From Vibrio sinensis (GTDB taxonomy: Bacteria; Pseudomonadota; Gammaproteobacteria; Enterobacterales; Vibrionaceae): a stretch of DNA of 64,000 bases. The DNA lies in assembly GCF_003605645.1 (NCBI RefSeq), contig NZ_QVMU01000009.1, forward strand, positions 62,001 through 126,000, in the 5' to 3' direction. Under the pieces are notes generated by a model. It searched no databases. It saw nothing but the letters and a program-made list of their open reading frames with translations, and was not told where the DNA came from. This document shows positions 25,922 to 33,529 of this stretch, in pieces; positions within the stretch are counted from its first letter, which is position 1, and each line of letters opens with the position of its first letter. The translations under genes and the position numbers were made by a program.

Positions 25922-25952
25922 ATTAGTGATGAACACTAATAAATAATTAGTG
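25922..25952. promoter_or_regulatory. Three ATTAGTG elements at 12-bp spacing
   Basis: ATTAGTG at 25922, its reverse complement CACTAAT at 25934 and ATTAGTG again at 25946. Start-to-start spacing is exactly 12 bp, so adjacent elements face each other on alternating strands. Probable protein-binding array; regulator unknown. Confidence 0.4.
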
Positions 25953-26160
25953 CGCTTTTTGAACAGTAACATTGCAAAATACAAATCTCAGCGATAAAAC
26001 CTAGATAAGCACTCAAAAACACAAGCAAAATAATAGCGGAGTGGTGAATTTAACAACAAAAATGATATTTACCCAAGTGACTTCAAGATGCTGGATTCAG
26101 AGGTCGAATATAACCCTCTACATGGTATTCAATAATGCACCCGCGATCATCCTACCCACC

Positions 26161-26571
26161 TTACAAACCTCGTACTTTTAGATATACGTTATAAATTAGA
26201 ACACCAAGCAAAACACCAATTACATTAATACTTAAATCAACCAAGGAAAACGTACGAGAGGGGCTTATCGCTTGGCAAAACTCATCAGCACAAACGGCAA
26301 ATAATACGAGCAGCGAAAAAGTGGGGATGAAAAAAGATCTATTGCGAAAGCAGTACTTAGGTGTCGACCAACACGTTGAAAAACCGAGCAATAATGAAAT
26401 AAGACTATGTAGTACCCAATCTCCCCCCAAGAACAACTCAACATCCCGAATCATACTTGCATGTATAGAAAAGGTTTTCGCCATCGAAGCTAATCCTGCC
26501 AATACAATAATAGTAAGTGGTATTAGACTGCGTAGATTTAAAAATAGGGGACGACGTTTCACTACCAGCAC
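26161..26571 (-). CDS. VanZ-like membrane protein
   Basis: A 136-aa protein with four hydrophobic segments and the VanZ-family ending: 'DEFCQAISPSRTFSLVDLSIN' (family pattern DExxQ, R-x-FS-x-x-D-x-x-x-N), then 'GVLLGVLIY'. The family is named after a teicoplanin-resistance gene, but most members have no known role and no resistance function is implied. The start is uncertain: GTG 26571 opens the frame with only a weak ribosome site, and GTG 26562 is an alternative. Confidence 0.7.
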   Translation of the reverse strand: MLVVKRRPLFLNLRSLIPLTIIVLAGLASMAKTFSIHASMIRDVELFLGGDWVLHSLISLLLGFSTCWSTPKYCFRNRSFFIPTFSLLVLFAVCADEFCQAISPSRTFSLVDLSINVIGVLLGVLIYNVYLKVRGL

Positions 26572-26646
26572 TCAAGATCTGACTAAAAAATAGACACAAA
26601 AGGATACGTGAGCAGTTCTCTCAATGAAAGAGCAACAAAGTGAATA

Positions 26647-26682
26647 TGTGTAACGAATTTGATACCTAGTCTTCGTTACACA
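26647..26682. other. 11-bp-arm hairpin downstream of cyoE
   Basis: TGTGTAACGAA (26647-26657) and TTCGTTACACA (26672-26682) are perfect inverted repeats around a 14-nt loop, 26 bp past the cyoE stop. There is no U-tract on either strand, so it is either an RNA 3'-end stabiliser, a non-canonical terminator or a binding site. Confidence 0.5.
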
Positions 26683-26707
26683 CCTTAATTCGTAATTTAA
26701 CCTCGGA

Positions 26708-27607
26708 TTAAAAAGCGAGATAATGATCGACCAACAACAAGAGGAACAACAGCATCAAATGGTAGATAGAAAACTTAAAGGTTTCCATCGCCGAATTCGG
26801 TTGAGGGTGGTATTTCAATTTCCATGCATGAGCAATAAAACCTAAACTCAATAACGAAACGCCTATCGCATAAATAACCCCACTCATCCCTACCAACACG
26901 GGCATTAGACACACTAGCGCTAATAAAATGGTATATAACAATACCGAGGTTTTTGTGTACTCGATACCATGCGTCACCGGTAGCATTGGAATATCCGCTT
27001 TCGCATAATCATCTTTTCGGTGGATAGCTAACGCCCAAAAATGGGGAGGAGTCCAGATGAAGATAATCATCACCAATAACCATGCATTAGCATGAAGCTC
27101 TCCAGTGACCGCTGTCCACCCCAGCAAAGGTGGCATCGCTCCAGCTATTCCCGCGATAACAATATTTTGAGGCGTTGCGCGTTTCAAATATAAAGTATAG
27201 ATGACGGCATAGCCCAACAGGCTGGCAAACGTTAGCCATGCGGTCAATGGATTCACCCATGCGTAGAGAACAACAAAACCCCCTACTCCCATTGATGCAG
27301 CAAACGCCATAACTCGCCACGGTTGAATATCGCCAGAGGGTAATGGACGCTTATAGGTTCTCGCCATAAGGGCATCAATTCGACGGTCAATAAGATGATT
27401 AAATGCTGCTGCTGACCCCGCCATCAAACCGATACCAAGTAGTCCCAAAACTGCCGGAATCAGAGGGAGACGACCAGAAACGGCTAAACACATCCCTACC
27501 AATGCCGTCAGCAGCATTAAAGCAACGACCTTAGGTTTGGTTAACGTTAAATAAACTTGCCATGTCGGCTTTTCAGTTGGCGCGGAATAACTGATCGATT
27601 TACTCAT
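26708..27607 (-). CDS. cyoE: Protoheme IX farnesyltransferase (heme O synthase)
   Basis: A 299-aa integral membrane prenyltransferase (UbiA superfamily) that adds a farnesyl group to heme B, giving heme O. The Asp-rich motif 'NHLIDRRID', followed by '[12 protein letters not shown]', and the second loop '[15 protein letters not shown]' are diagnostic. ATG 27607 with AAGGAGAG is preferred over an upstream in-frame ATG at 27667, which lies inside ctaA. It overlaps the ctaA stop by four bases (ATGA), so it is translationally coupled. Last gene of the oxidase cluster; alternative name ctaB. Confidence 0.93.
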   Translation of the reverse strand: MSKSISYSAPTEKPTWQVYLTLTKPKVVALMLLTALVGMCLAVSGRLPLIPAVLGLLGIGLMAGSAAAFNHLIDRRIDALMARTYKRPLPSGDIQPWRVMAFAASMGVGGFVVLYAWVNPLTAWLTFASLLGYAVIYTLYLKRATPQNIVIAGIAGAMPPLLGWTAVTGELHANAWLLVMIIFIWTPPHFWALAIHRKDDYAKADIPMLPVTHGIEYTKTSVLLYTILLALVCLMPVLVGMSGVIYAIGVSLLSLGFIAHAWKLKYHPQPNSAMETFKFSIYHLMLLFLLLLVDHYLAF

Positions 27608-28662
27608 CGTGTGCTCTCCTTGCTCAAGATGTGAGTCGAATCGGTTGGAGATGGCACTGAGCGCCAAATCAACACATTGATATATAAGATCGTGATAAGT
27701 AGTAACGCAGCTCCCAGATTATGGGCAACGGCCACCAATAGCGGTAGGCTCAATAGGATATTACTCAACCCAAGCAGAACCTGTGCGCTAAGTAGCCAAG
27801 CTAGACGTCTGGCCATTGTTTTATAAACAGAACTTGGATGTCGGTAGAGTTGAACAATCAAGGCTCCAACAACCAACACGGTTAACAAAGCGCCAAGGCG
27901 ATGAGTCACATGGATTGTCATTCGTGCGCCATAATCCAAGGTACCGAATTCATATGTCGATTTTTCCGGTTGGATCATATCAAACGCTTGACGGAAATCG
28001 AGATAACTCATCCAATCCCCTTGGCAAATAGGTAAACTAGTGCACATCAATGCGGCATAATTGGAAGATGTCCATCCACCTAAAGCTATCTGAATAATCA
28101 CCACAATGAGGCTCAGTAATGCCAGTGACTTCAAGCTGGTGGATATGGATGTCTGTTGAGAGTGGTTTACGTCAAGCTCGTAGGCATCTTTTCCTTTTTG
28201 GCTATGCGTGAGCTGCCAATAAACTAAACACAGTGAGCAAAAGAGCGTAAAACCACCTAATAAATGCCCCATAACAATAATAGGCATGAGCATTAACGTC
28301 ACCGTCCACATTCCAAGTAGAGCTTGAAAAATGACAACGACACTAATTGCAACTGACAAGCTTTTACTGACTTTCTGTGTGCGCCACCCTACGACACTGA
28401 TACAAAAGACGACTAAACCCAATGAACCGGCAAAATAACGATGGATCATTTCCAACCATGCTTTTTCAGCCTCCACTGTCAGTTGTGGAAAGTGTTCATT
28501 AGCTTGCTGTATATCGGCCAGTGTTGAGGGGACACTCAATTGCCCATAGCACCCAGGCCAATCAGGGCACCCCAAACCTGCATCAGCTAAACGAGTATAT
28601 GCTCCCAGAGCGATCACACAGACGGTCAATAACAGACTAAAACGGACAAGATGTGTCAGCAT
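27604..28662 (-). CDS. ctaA: Heme A synthase (Cox15/CtaA)
   Basis: A 352-aa, eight-helix membrane enzyme that oxidises the C8 methyl of heme O to the formyl of heme A. Diagnostic: N-terminal '[19 protein letters not shown]' with paired Cys, 'EMIHRYFAG' heme-ligand His, and in the second half '[13 protein letters not shown]', 'HVTHRLGAL' and 'VAHNLGAAL'. Together these give the paired His ligands of two four-helix bundles. ATG 28662 with AAGGAGAG. It sits between the thioredoxin-like gene (10 bp) and cyoE (4-bp overlap). Confidence 0.93.
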   Translation of the reverse strand: MLTHLVRFSLLLTVCVIALGAYTRLADAGLGCPDWPGCYGQLSVPSTLADIQQANEHFPQLTVEAEKAWLEMIHRYFAGSLGLVVFCISVVGWRTQKVSKSLSVAISVVVIFQALLGMWTVTLMLMPIIVMGHLLGGFTLFCSLCLVYWQLTHSQKGKDAYELDVNHSQQTSISTSLKSLALLSLIVVIIQIALGGWTSSNYAALMCTSLPICQGDWMSYLDFRQAFDMIQPEKSTYEFGTLDYGARMTIHVTHRLGALLTVLVVGALIVQLYRHPSSVYKTMARRLAWLLSAQVLLGLSNILLSLPLLVAVAHNLGAALLLITILYINVLIWRSVPSPTDSTHILSKESTR

Positions 28663-28672
28663 ATGCCTCTCC

Positions 28673-29215
28673 TTAGCCTACACGAGACAGTTTCAGCAAC
28701 TTACGAAGATCAGCCAGTACATCTTTACTTTGAGAAACCAGCTCATCTTGGCTGAGAACTTTCGGATAACGCATCACTAACTGGCCAATTGGATCGACAA
28801 TGATGTAATCAAATTCTTGCGCAACCTGAGTGAATTGATCATTCACTTCAACGACATTCCATCCCTCAACTAACTGAGAGCGATCACTATCAGGGGTAGT
28901 AAACACGACTGGCGCGACACGACCTTGATATTTGCCGAGTGCAATATGGCTTTGCCCAAGAAGAAATAGCTGCCTCTGACAAAAATCATCGCAATGTTTA
29001 GGAATCACGTAGCCTAACTGCCACTGGTTCTGTTGAAATGGATTAACGATTCCCAATCCACTAAAGCTTACTGCGGGCTCGATTAATGTCCCTTTATTGG
29101 TTACCCCGCTTTGATACCAATTTTGAGATAAAAATGTTTTAGCAATAATGGCTGGCAATGCAAACATGACGACCAATCCAACTAATATTATGCGACCTCT
29201 TAATTTAGGGTTCAT
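28673..29215 (-). CDS. Membrane-anchored thioredoxin-like oxidase-associated protein with Sco-like CxxxC
   Basis: A 180-aa protein starting at ATG 29215 with AAGGAGG upstream; the longer frame to 29413 only overlaps surf1. One N-terminal TM helix (~8-28), then a periplasmic domain with C75-D-D-F-C79, spaced as in the copper-binding CxxxC of Sco/SenC, and a 'YIIVDPIGQLVMRY' ending typical of thioredoxin folds. I do not see the distal His of classical Sco. It lies between surf1 (1-bp overlap) and ctaA inside the oxidase cluster. A role in CuA assembly or thiol chemistry is inferred, not shown. Confidence 0.65.
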   Translation of the reverse strand: MNPKLRGRIILVGLVVMFALPAIIAKTFLSQNWYQSGVTNKGTLIEPAVSFSGLGIVNPFQQNQWQLGYVIPKHCDDFCQRQLFLLGQSHIALGKYQGRVAPVVFTTPDSDRSQLVEGWNVVEVNDQFTQVAQEFDYIIVDPIGQLVMRYPKVLSQDELVSQSKDVLADLRKLLKLSRVG

Positions 29216-29922
29216 CACTGTGGCCTCCTTGCGCAAAGTGTTTTCTTCAACATCCAACTGCTCAATATGAGTAAAGCGATGGATAAGCCAAACCATTGAA
29301 CGGCATAACCAATATGTTTTGTTGATGTCATTGGCACTGGTGACCACGGTTGCGGGTAAGGCCAAGGCACCATTGTCGGTTGTACAACATAGGGCTCGAT
29401 TGAGAGTTGCCATTGCTGGGAGAGTGCATCGATATTGATATTCTGAATCCGAGCAACATCACCTGATTCGAAAAATAGATCGCTACTCATTGGATTGGAA
29501 CTGCGCTGATATAAACGTCCTTCTACATTCAGATCACTCGATAACCACTCTACCTTAGGCAACTTAGTTCGTTCTAAGGGAGCTTCAACAAAACCGCGTT
29601 CAAGCAACACATATTGACCCTGCTGCGTCACCATCAACTGTAAGGCTAAATAACCCACTTTGCCTAAATAGGTTTGATTATCCAGCAGCAAATATTTATC
29701 CATTATCGCGGTAAGGTGACCACTCACAAGTAACCCGTTGTAGTTTGTCTCGCCCTGTTTCAGGCTATCAATATCAACCAATGGCTTAATTGCTCGTTGC
29801 TGTAATAACTGCTCTATTTGTTGCTTCTCGTCGGCTCTAGATAACTGCCAAAAACCCAATTTGACCAATATGGAAAAGGCAACCACAGTTAATGTGAACA
29901 CCAACCAAAATGATCGATTCAT
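29215..29922 (-). CDS. SURF1-family oxidase assembly protein
   Basis: 235 aa with the SURF1 architecture: N-terminal TM helix (SFWLVFTLTVVAFSILVKLG) leading into 'FWQLSRADEK', a periplasmic domain with 'LLDNQTYLGKVGY', 'LLERGFV' and 'VEGRLYQ', and a C-terminal TM starting 'HIGYAVQWFGLS'. SURF1 helps insert or retain heme A in subunit I. The start at ATG 29922 is chosen because an earlier ATG (29994) lies inside the oppositely oriented DUF2909 gene; neither has a good ribosome site. Confidence 0.85.
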   Translation of the reverse strand: MNRSFWLVFTLTVVAFSILVKLGFWQLSRADEKQQIEQLLQQRAIKPLVDIDSLKQGETNYNGLLVSGHLTAIMDKYLLLDNQTYLGKVGYLALQLMVTQQGQYVLLERGFVEAPLERTKLPKVEWLSSDLNVEGRLYQRSSNPMSSDLFFESGDVARIQNINIDALSQQWQLSIEPYVVQPTMVPWPYPQPWSPVPMTSTKHIGYAVQWFGLSIALLILSSWMLKKTLCARRPQ

Positions 29923-29947
29923 GATCAATTCATACAAGGACGACGCT

Positions 29948-30184
29948 ATGGTATTTCTCTTCAAACTACTTCTTGTGCTATTGCTGTTATTCATTCTTTT
30001 TAACCTCGCAAGAGCTTTGTTTGAAATGGTTCGGGGGGCAGATCCCGATCAACCAACATCAGATAACGATAAACCAATGAGCCACTATTTAACTCGACGG
30101 GTAGTCCTTTCTGCTTTAGCCGTCATCTTACTCGTTATGGCCCTATTGACCGGGTTCATTGAACCCAATATCCGACCTTACTAG
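29948..30184 (+). CDS. DUF2909 twin-transmembrane protein, inverted within the oxidase cluster
   Basis: A 78-aa protein with two TM helices (~2-27 and ~52-72) around a short polar loop 'GADPDQPTSDNDKP', the pattern of DUF2909. ATG 29948 is preceded by AAGGA at 29936-29940. It runs opposite to all the oxidase genes and starts 26 bp from the chosen SURF1 start. This inverted placement next to cox genes is, as far as I recall, common in gammaproteobacteria, which suggests a link to oxidase biogenesis. Function unknown. Confidence 0.78.
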   Translation: MVFLFKLLLVLLLLFILFNLARALFEMVRGADPDQPTSDNDKPMSHYLTRRVVLSALAVILLVMALLTGFIEPNIRPY

Positions 30185-30266
30185 TGGAATAGCTTGGCGT
30201 TAAATTATCGGTATTCTCGCCAAGCCGCTTACACTGACTCCCACCAATTACTACTCAAGCAAGCAC

Positions 30267-30300
30267 ACTCACTCACTCACTCACTCACTCACTCACTCAC
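30267..30300. repeat. ACTC tetranucleotide microsatellite
   Basis: 34 bp, 8.5 perfect copies of ACTC (GAGT on the other strand), ending six bases before the subunit III stop codon, i.e. in its 3' untranslated region. Confidence 0.95.
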
Positions 30301-30306
30301 GAAAAC

Positions 30307-31191
30307 TCACAATACGTATACAAAAACAAATAGACACAGCCAAACAACATCAACAAAGTGCCAGTACCAACTTCCTGCTTGGAAAGCAAAATGGTCTTTT
30401 GGAGTAAAGTGATCCTTAGCCACCCTGAATAATAAAATGATCAAAAAGATCGTTCCTAAGCAGACATGCAATCCGTGAAAACCTGTCAGCATAAAGAAAG
30501 TATTACCGTAAACGCCTGACTGTAAGGTTAATCCTAACTCCTCATACGCATGTCCATATTCCGCCACCTGGAAATATAAGAAAAAGCCCGCGAGAATAAT
30601 GGTAATTTCAAGCCAAACAATGAGTGCTGTTCGCTTATTTTTCTCCAAACTTATATGTGCCATGTGTAACGTAACGGAAGAAAGCAATAAGATGATCGTG
30701 TTCTTTAATGGAATACCTTGCCACCCCATCGCTTGAGTCGTGGTCCCGTCCGGAGTGGTAGTCAGCGGCCATAATGCATCAAATGCGGGCCAAAGAATTT
30801 CATTAGTCATCAAGTTATTGCTAGCGCCACCAAGCCAAGGCACTGAAATCATTCGGGCATAAAATAGTGCTCCAAAAAATGCGCCAAAGAACATCACTTC
30901 TGAAAAGATAAACCAGCTCATCCCTTGACGAAATGAACGAGACAGCTGATTTGAGTAGAGCCCTCCCATTGACTCAGTGATCACGTTACTAAACCACCCA
31001 GCTAGCATATAAAGAAGTACGATGAAGCCGATAAGTAAAATGATTTTACCGAACAGGCCACTTTCATCATTATCCGTTACACTCTGTACCGTTAAACCGG
31101 CTCCAACGGCAACCAAAAATAGAGCAATAGCGCCAACAATAGGCCAACTACTCTGAGCGGGAACATAGTATGACGTCGGTTTATCACTCAT
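30307..31191 (-). CDS. ctaE: Cytochrome c oxidase subunit III
   Basis: 294 aa with seven predicted TM helices. Family blocks: 'GGLYSNQLSRSFRQGMSWFIFSE'-type segment in the middle, 'FGALFYARM', 'LSSVTLHMAH', 'FFMLTGFHGLHV' and the C-terminal 'WYWHFVDVVWL'. It lacks redox centres but stabilises the catalytic core and the proton-uptake path. ATG 31191 overlaps the ctaG stop by one base (TAATG). Just after its stop, transcription would run through a GTGA/ACTC microsatellite. Confidence 0.95.
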   Translation of the reverse strand: MSDKPTSYYVPAQSSWPIVGAIALFLVAVGAGLTVQSVTDNDESGLFGKIILLIGFIVLLYMLAGWFSNVITESMGGLYSNQLSRSFRQGMSWFIFSEVMFFGAFFGALFYARMISVPWLGGASNNLMTNEILWPAFDALWPLTTTPDGTTTQAMGWQGIPLKNTIILLLSSVTLHMAHISLEKNKRTALIVWLEITIILAGFFLYFQVAEYGHAYEELGLTLQSGVYGNTFFMLTGFHGLHVCLGTIFLIILLFRVAKDHFTPKDHFAFQAGSWYWHFVDVVWLCLFVFVYVL

Positions 31192-31817
31192 TATCTTGCT
31201 CCTTGCATCGCGACTCTCCAGAAAAAAGTGCCACTATCTAGTTTTGCGACATCCACGACGGGTTCCGGTTGCTCCGGCGTCGTGATGTCATAAAGGGTAT
31301 AAGAAAGCGTTAAGGTATGAATTGATTCTGGAATATCGGGCTCAATGTAGAAAATGAGCGGCATTTCCGTTTGCTCATTGCTTTCCAAAGGTTGTTGGTT
31401 AAAACAAAAACACTCAATCTTATTAAAGAAAGTGGCTCCTTGCCCAGGAGAGACAGATGGCACTGCCTGACCAATGATCGCCCCTGCTGATTGGTTAACG
31501 GCAACGTAAGCCGTTTGTATCACTTGTCCTGGATGCACATCCATATATCGTTGCTTAGGAGCAAATGACCAAGGTATTCCCTGATTTAGATGTGCCATAA
31601 ACTCAACGCGAACAACGCGCGAGGTGTCTGGGATCATGCCTTGTGGCTGTACCGCTGACTCCGTGTTGGTTTTGCCATTGATCCCCAAGGCATCACACAT
31701 CACATCGTATAAAGGTACAAGGGCAAACCCGAAACCAAACATTAATATTACTGCTCCTAACAACTTCGTCGTAAGTTTTCGGTTCGCTTGATTAGGTCCA
31801 TTTTTCTGACGTGTCAT
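31191..31817 (-). CDS. ctaG: Cytochrome c oxidase assembly protein CtaG/Cox11
   Basis: 208-aa copper chaperone for the CuB centre. A single N-terminal TM helix (~17-36) is followed by a periplasmic immunoglobulin-like domain. The copper-binding pair is in 'ECFCF' (Cys136, Cys138), within the family block 'FNKIECFCFNQQ', and a conserved Cys41 follows the TM helix ('YDVMC'). ATG 31817 has GAGGGAAG upstream. It sits between subunits I and III, the usual order. Confidence 0.94.
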   Translation of the reverse strand: MTRQKNGPNQANRKLTTKLLGAVILMFGFGFALVPLYDVMCDALGINGKTNTESAVQPQGMIPDTSRVVRVEFMAHLNQGIPWSFAPKQRYMDVHPGQVIQTAYVAVNQSAGAIIGQAVPSVSPGQGATFFNKIECFCFNQQPLESNEQTEMPLIFYIEPDIPESIHTLTLSYTLYDITTPEQPEPVVDVAKLDSGTFFWRVAMQGAR

Positions 31818-31843
31818 ACTTCTTCCCTCGACTCGTATTTTTT

Positions 31844-33529
31844 TTAATCTATTTTCGGTGGCTGAGAAAACGTGTGGTGTGGTGCTGGGCTAGGCACTGT
31901 CCACTCCAATCCTTCTGCTCGTTCCCATGGTTTCGCAGGCGCTTTCTCCCCACCACGAATACACTTAATCACTACCCACAAGAAAATTAACTGAGACAAA
32001 CCGAAAGCGAATCCTCCAATTGATACAATTTGATTAATATCCGCAAACTGAATGGCATAATCTGGAATTCTGCGCGGCATCCCCGCCAACCCTAAGAAAT
32101 GCATCGGGAAAAACAACACGTTCACGGAAATCACCGAGCACCAGAAATGCCACAAGCTCAACTTATGGTCGTACATATGTCCGGTCCATTTCGGCAACCA
32201 ATAGTAAGCGGCTGCCATAATCGAAAATACGGCACCTGAAACCAGTACGTAATGAAAGTGAGCCACAACAAAGTAGGTGTCATGGTATTGGAAGTCAGCA
32301 GGGACAATAGCCAACATCAAGCCTGAAAATCCACCGATGGTAAACAGGATGATAAAGGCAATAGCAAAAAGCATTGGCGTTTCAAATGTGAGGGCACCAC
32401 GCCACATAGTTGCGACCCAGTTGAAGACTTTTACCCCTGTAGGAACCGCTATTAACATGGTGCAGTACATGAAAAACAACTCCGCAAACACGGGCATCCC
32501 TGTGGTGAACATATGGTGTGCCCAAACAAGAAATGACAACAATGCGATACTACACGTGGCATAAACCATTGAGTGGTAGCCAAAGAGTTTTTTGCCGCTG
32601 AATGCTGGAATAATGGCAGAAACAATACCGAATGATGGCAAAATCATAATGTAAACTTCAGGGTGCCCAAAGAACCAGAATATATGCTGGAACATCACAG
32701 GGTCCCCGCCGCCAGCGGCATCAAAGAATGATGTTCCGAAATACTTGTCGGTCAGTACCATTGTCACGGCGCCCGCTAAAACCGGCATCACCGCAATCAG
32801 CAAAAACGCAGTGATCAACCAAGTCCAAACGAACAATGGCATTTTGAACCATGTCATCCCAGGAGCACGCATATTCACGATCGTCACGATGACATTAATA
32901 GCCCCCATGATGGAACTAATACCCATAATATGCACAGAAAAGACAAATAACGCCGTACTATCTGGGCCATAAGTGGTCGAAAGTGGCGCGTAAAATGTCC
33001 AGCCAAAATCAGGACCGCCCCCCTCAGTAAACAGGGAACCTAACAAAATGAGAAAAGCGAACGGTAGTATCCAGAAACTGAGGTTATTCATACGTGGCAA
33101 AGCCATGTCTGGAGCACCGATCATCAGAGGGATCATCCAGTTAGCTAGGCCGGTAAAAGCGGGCATTACTGCGCCAAACACCATAATCAGACCATGAACT
33201 GTGGTCATTTGATTGAAAAATTGTGGATTAACTAACTGCAATCCTGGCTGGAATAGCTCGGCGCGAATGACCATTGCCATCGCCCCACCCACTAAAAACA
33301 TCGTAAAGCTAAACCACAGGTAAAGCGTACCAATATCCTTATGGTTAGTTGAATATACCCACCTAGCCCAACCAGAGGGAGCATGATGATCATCGTCATC
33401 AGCGGTTAAAGTACTACCGCCATTCGAAGTGCTTTCATAGGAGCTATTGTCATAAGAACGATTCGCACGAGAAATATCCGCATCCGTCACTGGGGCTGAC
33501 TTCTCGTTCATTGATTTAGATGGCTTCAT
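31844..33529 (-). CDS. ctaD: Cytochrome c oxidase subunit I
   Basis: 561-aa catalytic subunit with twelve TM helices. Visible: 'HGLIMVFG' (low-spin heme A ligand), 'FWFFGHPEVYI' (CuB His and the cross-linked Tyr, so an A-type oxidase), 'VWAHHMFTTG' (two CuB His), 'DTYFVVAHFHYVL' (high-spin heme ligand region). The N-terminus has an unusually long hydrophilic extension of ~55 residues (Ser/Asn/Asp-rich, ending DDDDHH). ATG 33529 with AAGGAGGG; overlaps the subunit II stop by four bases. Confidence 0.96.
   Translation of the reverse strand: MKPSKSMNEKSAPVTDADISRANRSYDNSSYESTSNGGSTLTADDDDHHAPSGWARWVYSTNHKDIGTLYLWFSFTMFLVGGAMAMVIRAELFQPGLQLVNPQFFNQMTTVHGLIMVFGAVMPAFTGLANWMIPLMIGAPDMALPRMNNLSFWILPFAFLILLGSLFTEGGGPDFGWTFYAPLSTTYGPDSTALFVFSVHIMGISSIMGAINVIVTIVNMRAPGMTWFKMPLFVWTWLITAFLLIAVMPVLAGAVTMVLTDKYFGTSFFDAAGGGDPVMFQHIFWFFGHPEVYIMILPSFGIVSAIIPAFSGKKLFGYHSMVYATCSIALLSFLVWAHHMFTTGMPVFAELFFMYCTMLIAVPTGVKVFNWVATMWRGALTFETPMLFAIAFIILFTIGGFSGLMLAIVPADFQYHDTYFVVAHFHYVLVSGAVFSIMAAAYYWLPKWTGHMYDHKLSLWHFWCSVISVNVLFFPMHFLGLAGMPRRIPDYAIQFADINQIVSIGGFAFGLSQLIFLWVVIKCIRGGEKAPAKPWERAEGLEWTVPSPAPHHTFSQPPKID

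Larger units (their letters stand above)
25704..26160. other. Long aroG upstream region
   Basis: 457 bp containing the aroG promoter region (minus), the TyrR box, a triple ATTAGTG array and, at 26071-26106, a sequence (CCCAAGTGACTTCAAGATGC and onward) that I believe recurs between genes in Vibrio genomes. A 74-codon frame at 25760-25984 is not supported as a gene. Confidence 0.5.

Noticed and set aside
25760..25984. 74-codon frame upstream of aroG with a Trp/Tyr/Phe-rich stretch, considered as an attenuator leader peptide
   Set aside because: The TyrR box lies inside it, no terminator/antiterminator pair lies between it and aroG, and no good ribosome site was seen.
29216..29413. 66-codon N-terminal extension of the thioredoxin-like protein
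   Set aside because: It lies inside surf1; ATG 29215 has a strong AAGGAGG site and begins the TM helix.
30194..30412. 72-codon plus-strand frame with a (HSLT)n stretch
   Set aside because: The repeat is the translated ACTC microsatellite and the rest is antisense to ctaE.
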